This document shows positions 56,632 through 64,000 of a stretch of DNA of 64,000 nucleotides, piece after piece. The DNA is from an uncultured Tolumonas sp. GTDB lineage: Bacteria; Pseudomonadota; Gammaproteobacteria; Enterobacterales; Aeromonadaceae. Under the pieces are notes generated by a model. It saw only the letters and a list, made by a program, of their open reading frames with translations, searched no databases and was not told the origin of the DNA. A program made the translations under genes and the position numbers. The stretch's first letter is position 1; every line of letters begins with the position of its first letter. The stretch is taken from NCBI RefSeq assembly GCF_963556105.2, contig NZ_OY829944.1:1268501-1332500 (forward strand), in the 5' to 3' direction.

Positions 56632-57588
56632 TTAATGTGTGCTGATCAGCTTTTTAATCTCTGGTGTCAGGTGGTTTTCTAAAGTCACTAATTTGGCTGG
56701 CGTAAAAATGGTTTTGTCTTTGATGCTGCTGTTATTGATCGCAGCAACGGCCGCCTTAATACTTAGATAGCCCATTTGTCGCGGATCTTGCACAACCAAT
56801 GCATCTACATCATGTTTTTCCAGACCATCAAACAGAAAGTCGCTGGAATCAAAACCGACTAATTTGGTTTTCTGGGCCCGGCCCGCATCTCGTAATGCCC
56901 GCAATACGCCGTCGGTAGACGATTCATTAACGGCAAAAATGCCATCAATATCAGGTAGTCTTTTCAGCAACTCATCTGCACTGTGACGTGCTTTACCACG
57001 CGATGCACCACCGTAGATGTCGGCTACGATCTTTATGTCCGGAGCGTGCTCATTAATATAATGGATAAAACCTTGAGCCCGGTCATCGGTAGATGCGCTA
57101 CCGGCTACAATCCGAAAAACAACAACCTTGCCTTGTTTATGGAGGCTTTCTGCCAAGTGTTTTGCGGCAAGTTGACCGCTGGCATAGTTATCTGTGGTGA
57201 TGAAATTTTGATAAGAGGTGCCATTAAACGCAGAATCAACCACAATCACTTTGATGCCTTGATCTGCGGCTTTTTTTATTGGCTCGACTAAGCGTTGACG
57301 ATCTGTTGGTGCAATTACAATGGCATCGATACCGGGGCGAGTATAGATCTGTAAGATCCTGATCTGTGCATCAGTATCGTCGTTGTAAGCAGGGCCGCGC
57401 CAAGTCAGGCTAATATTGCCGATTTCACTGAGCGCCTCGTTTACCCCTGCGCGCATGATATCCCAAAAAATTTGGTCGCTGGATTTAGGTATGAAAACGA
57501 TGTTCATACTTTTTTCTTTTGCCGTTGCTGGCTGAACGATGAAAAATAAACAAACCAATAGTGCAAGTAAGCTCTTCTTTATGCTCAT
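56632..57588 (-). CDS. periplasmic sugar-binding-type protein (orphan)
   Basis: A 318-residue type I periplasmic binding protein like RbsB. A signal peptide (ending ATA-KEK) precedes MNIVFIPKSSDQIFWDIM, and ligand-loop motifs IVIAPTDRQRLVEPI, VDSAFNG, TDNYASGQLAAKHLA and FAVNESSTDGVLRAL. There is no ABC permease or ATPase nearby; the next gene is a membrane GGDEF-EAL sensor. A role as ligand-presenting partner, as with LuxP and LuxQ, is inferred. The ligand is unknown. Confidence 0.88.
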   Translation of the reverse strand: MSIKKSLLALLVCLFFIVQPATAKEKSMNIVFIPKSSDQIFWDIMRAGVNEALSEIGNISLTWRGPAYNDDTDAQIRILQIYTRPGIDAIVIAPTDRQRLVEPIKKAADQGIKVIVVDSAFNGTSYQNFITTDNYASGQLAAKHLAESLHKQGKVVVFRIVAGSASTDDRAQGFIHYINEHAPDIKIVADIYGGASRGKARHSADELLKRLPDIDGIFAVNESSTDGVLRALRDAGRAQKTKLVGFDSSDFLFDGLEKHDVDALVVQDPRQMGYLSIKAAVAAINNSSIKDKTIFTPAKLVTLENHLTPEIKKLISTH

Positions 57589-57864
57589 TGATCCCTATCC
57601 CGTCATGTAATCGATTCAGCAAAGTATCCATCAATTGCTGATCCGCTGATGCGTGTTATTTCATCATCGGTATTCTTATTATTAATAGGTTAATTTTGGC
57701 ATATAAAAACCAAAGCTAAGTTAAATTTTGAAATTTGTGGTTGGCTATGAACAGAAAATGAGATGTGGTCACAGCACTGATCAACTTATGGAATCAGTTG
57801 GTTAACTGCATTTATATCAGGATATATGGGGTTATGACTAAAGTTGAAATAAATTAACATCAAA

Positions 57865-60138
57865 TTAGTTGTCCAATCGGCATAAACCCAAATTTATATC
57901 TCGATAATATTGAATAAACTCTTCAGCAGGGAGTGGGCGACTGAATAAATAGCCTTGAATTTCGTCACAACCTAACTCTTTTAACGCCGCAAACTGAGTG
58001 TTTTTTTCTACTCCTTCAGCAATAACTGAAAGGTCGAGTGCATGCCCGAGCTGGATAATCGCTTTAACAATCGCGGCATCACCCGCGTCCTCTACCATAT
58101 CGCGAATAAAGGATTGGTCAATTTTAAGCTTATCGACAGCCAGTTGCTTGAGATACGACAAACTGGAATAACCGGTACCGAAATCGTCAATCGAAAGACG
58201 AACGCCTATTTTTTTCAAGCTGTGCAGTGTATTTCTAACGTCATTCACATCGTGTAACAAAATAGATTCGGTAAGTTCTAATTCCAAATGGCTGGCAGGT
58301 AAATTAGCTTGTTCAAGTGCAAGTGCGACCGTTTCGGTGAGATCGCCGCGTTTAAATTGTAGTGCGGAGAGATTAACAGCCACGACAAATTCTGGTATCA
58401 GATCGGTTTCTCGCCAGAGCTGTATTTGTCGGCACGCTTCATTCAAAACCCATTCACCAATAGGAATAATGAGCCCACTGCGTTCTGCACCAGGAATAAA
58501 TTTTGCTGGCGGAATCAAGCCATGCTCAGGGTGATTCCAGCGTAATAGGGCTTCTGCGCCAATAATTTTGCCGGTGGTTGTATCAATCTGAGGTTGATAA
58601 TACAGCTGTAGTTCTTTGTTTTTTATTGCGTTGTGCAATTGCCCCTGCAACTGAATATATTCCAGTGCATCGTTATTCATTTGTCCAGAGAAAAAGCGGT
58701 AGATATTTCGCCCAGAGTGTTTGGCATGATAGAGCGCGGTATCAGCGTGTTTAAGCAACGCATCAAATGATTTGTCATCATGAGGGTAGACACTGATACC
58801 GGCACTAAAGGTGATATTCAGTGTGTAACCATCAATATCAAACGGTTCAGTGAATGAAGAAACTATACCGTGTATTATTTCTTCTATACTTTCTACATCA
58901 TTGATATTACTTAGTAAAATGGCAAATTCATCGCCACCTTGGCGACTGAGTGTGTCAGTTTTACGTATGCATTTTTTCAGTCGATTGGCGACGCTAACCA
59001 GTAATTTATCGCCATAGACATGCCCAAGGCTGTCATTGATGTGAGTAAAATTATCCAAATCGAGAAAGAAAATAGCTACGCCAGATTTTTCGCGATCAGC
59101 GATGGCGGCGGCTTGCTCAAAACGATCTCGTAATAATGTCCGGTTGGGTAAACTGGTGAGCGGATCAAAGTGCGCCAGAAACTCCAACTTCTTTTCTGCC
59201 ACATTATGCAAAGTACGAGTACGTAAAGTTTCGATACCAAATGCCAGATCGTTAGCCAGTTCCTCAAGTAAGGATATCTCTTCTGCGCTAAAGGCATTAG
59301 CTTCCGAGGAGTAGATATTTAATGCGCCAAGCATTTTATTTTTTGTCGCTAAAGGTAGCGATATGCTTGAATGGTAATTACGCTCAGTTGCGGCTTGTCG
59401 CCATGGTATCAATTTCGAATTAGTTTGTGTGTCTGAATTCACGATTGTGGTACCAGTTCTTACTGCAGTACCTGTCGGGCCTTGACCCCATTCATTGTCA
59501 GCCCATGAAATCTTTATATGATCTAAAAAACCATGTCCGTAACCGGACTGAGCCACTGGCCGAATGGTTTTGGCTTCATCATTTTCCGGATAACCAACCC
59601 AAGCCATACGATAACCGCCAATTTCTACGGCTAAGCGGCAAATATCGACTAATAATGTTTGTTCATTATCGGCATGGATAAGGGTGGTATTACATTTACT
59701 GAGCAATTTAAGTGCACGAGTCAGATGCTTTTCCATTTGCTCGGCTTTTTTTCGCTCCGTAATGTCTTCATAAATGCCTAAAATGCCAATAATGACGTTA
59801 TTGGCATCCCGCAAAGGCACCTTAGATGTACGTAAGTAGGCAAGTTCGCCATTCGGCGATGTTAGCGGTTCTTCATAATTTAACTTAGGCTGGCCTGACT
59901 CCATTACGAGCATGTCATCAGCCCGATAGATGGCGGCTTGATCATGCCAGGCCATATCGAAATCAGTTTTGCCGATCAGATCGCTGGAATGGCTGAACCC
60001 TGCATCTTGTGCAAAACGAGAGTTACAACCCAAATAGCGGCATTCCCGATCTTTCCAGAAAACACGAATAGGAATACCTTCTACAACTTCTTGAATCAGA
60101 GATTTATAAGCAGTCTTAAGAAAAACGTTACTTATCAA
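57865..60138 (-). CDS. cytosolic PAS-GAF-GGDEF-EAL protein
   Basis: A 757-residue c-di-GMP enzyme without membrane helices: PAS with PAC (about 10-130), GAF (about 150-300), GGDEF with SRQGGDEF, and EAL with GAEALLRW, DDFGTGYSSL and VIAEGVE. Both active sites look intact. The start is TTG 60138, preceded by AGGA at eight bases; no in-frame ATG is nearby. It lies 75 bases after the second Aer-like receptor on the same strand, so transcription led by the riboswitch could reach it. It is a paralogue of the split gene at 47387-51056. Confidence 0.9.
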   Translation of the reverse strand: MISNVFLKTAYKSLIQEVVEGIPIRVFWKDRECRYLGCNSRFAQDAGFSHSSDLIGKTDFDMAWHDQAAIYRADDMLVMESGQPKLNYEEPLTSPNGELAYLRTSKVPLRDANNVIIGILGIYEDITERKKAEQMEKHLTRALKLLSKCNTTLIHADNEQTLLVDICRLAVEIGGYRMAWVGYPENDEAKTIRPVAQSGYGHGFLDHIKISWADNEWGQGPTGTAVRTGTTIVNSDTQTNSKLIPWRQAATERNYHSSISLPLATKNKMLGALNIYSSEANAFSAEEISLLEELANDLAFGIETLRTRTLHNVAEKKLEFLAHFDPLTSLPNRTLLRDRFEQAAAIADREKSGVAIFFLDLDNFTHINDSLGHVYGDKLLVSVANRLKKCIRKTDTLSRQGGDEFAILLSNINDVESIEEIIHGIVSSFTEPFDIDGYTLNITFSAGISVYPHDDKSFDALLKHADTALYHAKHSGRNIYRFFSGQMNNDALEYIQLQGQLHNAIKNKELQLYYQPQIDTTTGKIIGAEALLRWNHPEHGLIPPAKFIPGAERSGLIIPIGEWVLNEACRQIQLWRETDLIPEFVVAVNLSALQFKRGDLTETVALALEQANLPASHLELELTESILLHDVNDVRNTLHSLKKIGVRLSIDDFGTGYSSLSYLKQLAVDKLKIDQSFIRDMVEDAGDAAIVKAIIQLGHALDLSVIAEGVEKNTQFAALKELGCDEIQGYLFSRPLPAEEFIQYYRDINLGLCRLDN

Positions 60139-60213
60139 GGTCTATTCCTATGTATCTATTGGGTTGCAATTACTATTATTTATCAAACTAACTATATATC
60201 TTTATAAATAAAA

Positions 60214-61767
60214 TTAATTGAACGTTCTGCACATATCATTCAATCTATCAGTATGTTGCATGATGTGATTACTATTCATATCAATTGCTTTCATTTGTGC
60301 CAGATTGTTCTGACCTAAAACCGTTAATTCATTAATATTTCTTGTTACATCCGCTAATGCTGTGCCTTGTTCATGGGCTGCAGCCGATATTTGTGCGGCC
60401 AAATCCGTCATTTGATCTAGGTCGTTAACCACTTGTTTCATCTGGGTGGTGCTTTGATCAGTTTGTTGTACACACGCGCGCGTCTGTTCTACGTTTTCCA
60501 TCATCATATCTTTCCAAGATGACAATATTTGATGAATATGGCTGATGCTGGTCTGTATTTGTTCTGTTGCTTTGTGGGTGCGAGTCGACAGAGTTCTGAC
60601 TTCATCGGCTACCACTGCAAACCCACGACCAAATTCACCCGCTCGGGCTGCTTCGATGGCGGCATTGAGTGCCAATAGATTGGTTTGTTCGGCAATACCC
60701 CGAATTTCTGCCATTACACCACCAATATGCGCTGTTTCTTCTACAAGATTAGCTGCAGAAACCGAGGCATTCTCTGCTTTTTGCGCGAGTAATTGGATCT
60801 GGTTTCGAGTAGTTAATAAATGTGAGCTGGCATCATTACAACGTTCTGATGCGCTATGTACATAATCAGCGGTATTAACGGTTGAGCGTGCTATTTCAGC
60901 CGCAGTTTCAGTTAATTCGGTGACTGCAGCGGCAATTTGTTGAAGACTGGCTTCTTGCTGATCCATGTCTTGCTCAGTTTTCGCTACTGTTTGGAACGAC
61001 TGTTCGGCAATGCCTTGTAGCACTGTTGTTGAGTCTTGCGCCTGGCCTCATATGGTTCCGATCCGCGCTTGCCGGTGCTGAAGATGAAAGTCAGCAATAC
61101 TATGCAAATGCGTGCCAGAATAAATTTGACGAGTAAGGCTATCGTAGTTGTTTGATAAGGAATTCAGATAACGAGGCGTTGTGACCAAATGCGGATAAAA
61201 GCAAATTGCCAACGCGAGGAATGAGAGTAAATACCCCATAGCGACGGCGATATTAGCTAATGAAATCGCAGCCAGAATAATGGCAATGGATAACCCCAGC
61301 CCAATAATCGGGCGGCGATCTTGCCAAACAAAATTGATTTTTTTGTTTTGACGCTCTTGCTGGCGTAATTGAGCATATATTGTTTCTGCGGTTTGTTTTT
61401 GCGCAGGCTCAGGTTTTACTCGAACCGATTGATAACCCACAATGGAGCCATTTTCATAGATGGGTGTGACATAGGCGTCAACCCAATAGTAATCGCCATT
61501 TTTGCATCTGTTTTTGACCAAACCCCGCCAAGCTTTACCTGCTTTTAGTTTCTGCCACATATCCTGAAAGGCTATTTTCGGCATATCCTCGTGACGGATC
61601 ATGTTATGAGGTTTGCCTACTAACTCATCCAGTTGGTAACCGGCAACATTCAAAAAAGCACTGTTAGCGTAAGTGATGTTACTTTTAAGATCAGTGGTTG
61701 AAACCAGTTGTTCGTGATCCGGAAAATTAATTTCTTTCCCAATATTGGCCTGATGAGCGTTATTCAT
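60214..61767 (-). pseudogene. Aer-like PAS chemoreceptor with one in-frame TGA
   Basis: PAS domain (NITYANSAFLNVAGYQLDEL, KNGDYYWVDAYV), two membrane helices and a signalling domain with tip [18 protein letters not shown], all in one frame except TGA at 61048-61050 (codon 240). The paralogue has Leu there. From ATG 61767 the gene is 1554 bp, exactly the length of the rebuilt paralogue, so no base has been gained or lost. An upstream ATG at 61776 is also possible. It is headed by a c-di-GMP riboswitch. A sequencing error is possible. Confidence 0.88.
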
Positions 61768-62015
61768 TGATGTCATTTCATGTTTCTTTTGGAATAGATG
61801 CAGGAATAAAAATGATAAACAGTTAGCCAACAGCCTTAGGTATTGCGTTTTTTGACGTGACAAAATCAGGCAGGCGAGCAGAAAGGTCGAAGCAATGACG
61901 GATCAATAGTGTTGTAACAGTCAAATAGGATTTTTGAGAAAACAACGCGATGCTCCATTCAGAAAATTAATGCCCGATGGAGGTAGTCGCAAAATGTTGC
62001 TATCGGCGCTTTTTG
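61768..62015 (-). other. leader between riboswitch terminator and receptor start
   Basis: About 250 bases of untranslated leader. Apart from one arm of the alternative hairpin at its upstream edge I see no gene or clear signal in it. Confidence 0.5.
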
Positions 62016-62026
62016 AAAAAAGCGCC
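62005..62026 (-). promoter_or_regulatory. alternative hairpin overlapping the terminator T run
   Basis: A 9-10 bp stem (GGCGCTTTTT / AAAAAGCGCC) with a tiny loop. It uses the 3' arm and T run of the adjacent terminator, so both cannot form together: a plausible antiterminator. Confidence 0.6.
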
Positions 62027-62054
62027 CAGAGATGCAAAGATAATTTGCACGCTT
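62016..62054 (-). terminator. riboswitch expression-platform terminator
   Basis: On the minus strand AAGCG, inner stem TGCAAA / TTTGCA, then CGCTT and a run of six T. It directly follows the c-di-GMP aptamer. Confidence 0.6.
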
Positions 62055-62160
62055 AGAATTGATGGCAACTCCGCTATCGTGATCAGTTTTATTGCTGATG
62101 GTAGACCGGAAGCTTTGCGTCCTGACCTTTCGGAACAGTTTGCCTTTTTCATTCGAAAAA
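62055..62160 (-). ncRNA. c-di-GMP-I (GEMM) riboswitch aptamer
   Basis: Read on the minus strand, the region contains AGGCAAACTGTTCCGAAAGG, then GGACGCAAAGCTTCCGG and TCTACCATC, and later GATAGCGGAGTTGCCATC. These match the conserved blocks of the GEMM-I class (GGCAAACC, GAAA tetraloop, GGACGCAAAGCCTCCGGCCTA, GGTAGCGGGGTTACC). The 5' and 3' ends are approximate. It lies upstream of the Aer-like receptor and a GGDEF-EAL gene on the same strand. Confidence 0.92.
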
Positions 62161-62176
62161 GATGTATTAGATACTC

Positions 62177-62182
62177 ATTATA
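62177..62182 (-). promoter_or_regulatory. probable -10 element for the riboswitch transcript
   Basis: TATAAT on the minus strand, about 20 bases before the aptamer and after the SDR stop codon. No good -35 element is seen. Confidence 0.45.
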
Positions 62183-62221
62183 TTGCATCTGAATGGTGCA
62201 TCGCTACATAAATATTATCGC

Positions 62222-62980
62222 CTACAAAAACATACCACCCGAAGCTTCAATTCGTTGAGCATTAACCCAGTGAGTTTGCTCTGAAAGCAGGGCTGCAATG
62301 ACGTTACCGATGTCATCTGGTAACCCAACCCGACCTAACGCGGTTTGTGATGCCACGAACGCATTGAGCTGTGCATTGTCACGCACGGCACCACCACCAA
62401 AATCGGTTTCAATAGCACCAGGGGCGAGCACATTGACGTTGATATTACGGGCGCCTAGCTCTTTGGCCAGATATTTGGTTAGCACTTCAATTCCACCCTT
62501 CATGGTGGCATAGGCGGCGTAACCCGGCAGAGCAAAGCGTGCCAGACCGGAAGAGACATTTAAAATGGAACCGCCATCAGCCAGCAATGGTAACAATGCT
62601 TGTGTCAGGAAAAACACCCCTTTCAGATGGATGTTCATCAGCTGATCGAACTGTGCTTCGGTGGTTTCCGCGAAGCTGGCATGCACGCCAACTCCGGCAT
62701 TATTCAGCAGATAGTCAAAAGTATCCCGCTGCCAAGTGGTTTGCAGATGGGCTTTTACTTGCTCGGCGAAAGCGGGGAATGAGTGGCTATCGCCAACATC
62801 AAGCTGTAATGCAATTGCTTTGGCGCCATATTTTTCAATCTCAGCGACGACTGCCTGCGCTTCTGTTTCCTGACTGCGATACGTCAAAATGATATCGACA
62901 CCACGTTCTGCCAATTTCAGCACCGCATTACGGCCCAATCCGCGGCTGCCGCCAGTGATGAGTGCAATTTTCTGATTCAT
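62222..62980 (-). CDS. short-chain dehydrogenase/reductase
   Basis: A 252-residue SDR with cofactor motif TGGSRGLGRNA, structural NNAG, catalytic Ser in NVSSGLA, and Tyr-x3-Lys in YATMKGG, then the PGAIETDFGGG loop. The Arg near the cofactor motif suggests NADP(H). It is divergent from a LysR gene that probably controls it. Substrate unknown. The riboswitch promoter lies just after its stop codon. Confidence 0.9.
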   Translation of the reverse strand: MNQKIALITGGSRGLGRNAVLKLAERGVDIILTYRSQETEAQAVVAEIEKYGAKAIALQLDVGDSHSFPAFAEQVKAHLQTTWQRDTFDYLLNNAGVGVHASFAETTEAQFDQLMNIHLKGVFFLTQALLPLLADGGSILNVSSGLARFALPGYAAYATMKGGIEVLTKYLAKELGARNINVNVLAPGAIETDFGGGAVRDNAQLNAFVASQTALGRVGLPDDIGNVIAALLSEQTHWVNAQRIEASGGMFL

Positions 62981-63088
62981 GATTTGATCCTTTGTTTATT
63001 AAGGGGGGGTTAAACGCTTTTGCGATAATCGATGAAGTCAGTGTATTGAATGCTATTGAAGTGATAAACGTGATGTTTGTGATTAGAC

Positions 63089-63107
63089 TGTTCATATATG
63101 GCGAACA
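63089..63107. promoter_or_regulatory. inverted repeat between SDR and LysR genes
   Basis: TGTTC-N9-GAACA in the 143-base divergent gap. A candidate LysR-type site by position. Confidence 0.4.
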
Positions 63108-63123
63108 ATGGTGAGCGTAGAAG

Positions 63124-64000
63124 ATGAATCAGATAGAGGCTATGCAGATTTATGTCCGTGTTGCTGAGTTGGCGAGTTTTACCTTGGCGGCACAGAGTTT
63201 AAATTTGCCGAAATCATCCATTTCCACGGCAGTGCAGCGTCTGGAAAATCTCATGCAAACTCGATTATTACACCGTACCACCCGACGCGTGCAGATGACG
63301 CAAGATGGGCTGGTTTTCTATGAGCGTTGCAAAGACATTCTGGCCGATATGGATGAATTGCAGGGGCTGTTTCAGCGTGATCCGGCAGAATTAACCGGGC
63401 GGCTTCGGGTCGATATGCCGGTAGGCATTGCCCGCACTATTATTATGCCTCGCTTGGCTGAATTTACGGAAAGGTATCCGCATCTTGATATTGAAGTCAG
63501 TTGTACCGACCGGTTGGTCGATTTAGTGCGTGAAGGGTTTGATTGTGTATTGCGCGTGGGCAAGTTGCATGACTCCAGTTTAGTGGCGCGACATATCGGC
63601 CAGTTTGAGCAGATCAACTGTGCCAGCCCGCAATACTTAGCTACTTACGGCGTACCGCAAACACTGGCCGATCTACAGCAGCATCAGTTGATCCATTACG
63701 CATCGACATTAGGCACGAAATCAGCTGGTTTTGAATATGTCGATAGTGTCAGTAACAAAACCTGTTATGTACCGATGCGTGGGTGTATCACGGTCAATAA
63801 TTCCGATGCGTATGAAGCCGCCTGTTTAGCCGGATTGGGGATCATTCAAGCGCCCTTGCACGGTATGCAGCCCCACCTGAACAATGATTTGTTGGTTGAA
63901 CTGTTACCGCAATATAAAGCTAAACCCATGCCGATATCACTGCTCTATGCTAATCGTCGCCATTTACCTAAACGCGTGTACGTGTTTATGAGTTGGGTCG
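63124..64000 (+). CDS. LysR-family transcriptional regulator (3' end missing)
   Basis: The frame is open from ATG 63124 to the window edge (292 codons). It starts MNQIEAMQIYVRVAELASF with helix-turn-helix LNLPKSSISTAVQRLENLM, then the CrgA-type effector domain (GRLRVDMPVGIARTIIMPRL, REGFDCVLRVG). A full LysR is about 300 residues, so only a few residues are missing. It is divergent from the SDR gene. Confidence 0.9.
   Translation, partial: MNQIEAMQIYVRVAELASFTLAAQSLNLPKSSISTAVQRLENLMQTRLLHRTTRRVQMTQDGLVFYERCKDILADMDELQGLFQRDPAELTGRLRVDMPVGIARTIIMPRLAEFTERYPHLDIEVSCTDRLVDLVREGFDCVLRVGKLHDSSLVARHIGQFEQINCASPQYLATYGVPQTLADLQQHQLIHYASTLGTKSAGFEYVDSVSNKTCYVPMRGCITVNNSDAYEAACLAGLGIIQAPLHGMQPHLNNDLLVELLPQYKAKPMPISLLYANRRHLPKRVYVFMSWV

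Noticed and set aside
61977-62192. Short open frames on both strands between the receptor and SDR genes
   Set aside because: They overlap the c-di-GMP aptamer and terminator; the conservation is that of an RNA and neither frame has a ribosome site.
1-64000. tRNA, rRNA, CRISPR arrays or prophage
   Set aside because: None recognised by reading either strand; no array-like repeats or phage structural genes.

Overview
The window is a stretch of gammaproteobacterial chromosome. Gene order and protein character point to the Aeromonadales, most likely Tolumonas or a close relative; this is inference from family resemblance, not from a search. Genes are tightly packed with normal Shine-Dalgarno spacing. 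Several starts are non-ATG: flhF and parC use GTG, cheY and the GGDEF-EAL gene at 57865-60138 use TTG. No tRNA, rRNA or CRISPR array was seen.

Bases 1-15074 are the downstream half of a polar-flagellum and chemotaxis cluster, all on the plus strand: flhB (5' end outside the window), flhA, flhF, flhG, fliA, cheY, cheZ, cheA, cheB, motC, motD, parC, parP, cheW and a DUF2802 gene. It covers export gate, pole and number control, the flagellar sigma factor, the CheA/Y/Z/B core, an auxiliary stator pair and a ParC/ParP array-positioning module. A small FlhB-C-terminal-like gene and a large FliK-like gene with a near-identical internal duplication lie opposite (15071-18405). Then come mlaA, a GH4 glycosidase with a divergent LysR regulator, ycbL, the late cobalamin operon cobT-cobS-cobC-btuR, rlmI, a chemoreceptor, and a TVP38-flavoprotein fusion.

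Bases 30924-44039 hold an ynjBCD-type ABC transporter with a CDP-alcohol phosphatidyltransferase, an ECF sigma factor with a 65-residue zinc anti-sigma factor, periplasmic msrAB, and an apparent electrophile/aldehyde defence locus. That locus contains a DJ-1-like hydrolase, a CurA-like reductase, a YqhD-like dehydrogenase and a NemR-like TetR regulator with two matching operators, followed by an aldo-keto reductase, an MFS exporter and a LysR gene.

Bases 44210-62200 form a cyclic-di-GMP and chemosensory island that is partly decayed. A double-kinase hybrid histidine kinase, an Rcp1-like response regulator and a REC-PAS-PAS-GGDEF-EAL protein form a phosphorelay operon; the last gene is split by an IS481-family element with an exact 7-bp target duplication. 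Next is an Aer-like PAS chemoreceptor gene split by an IS110/IS1111-type element, a membrane GGDEF-EAL protein with its own periplasmic sugar-binding-type protein, a cytosolic PAS-GAF-GGDEF-EAL protein, and a second Aer-like receptor interrupted by one in-frame TGA. Rebuilt, both receptors are exactly 1554 bp. Ahead of the second receptor, on the minus strand, is a c-di-GMP-I (GEMM) riboswitch followed by two mutually exclusive hairpins. A c-di-GMP sensor RNA therefore appears to lead a transcript coding for a chemoreceptor and a c-di-GMP enzyme. The IS1111-type element also has a 213-bp non-coding end that is a good candidate for a bridge RNA.

The window ends with an SDR oxidoreductase and a divergent LysR gene cut by the window edge.
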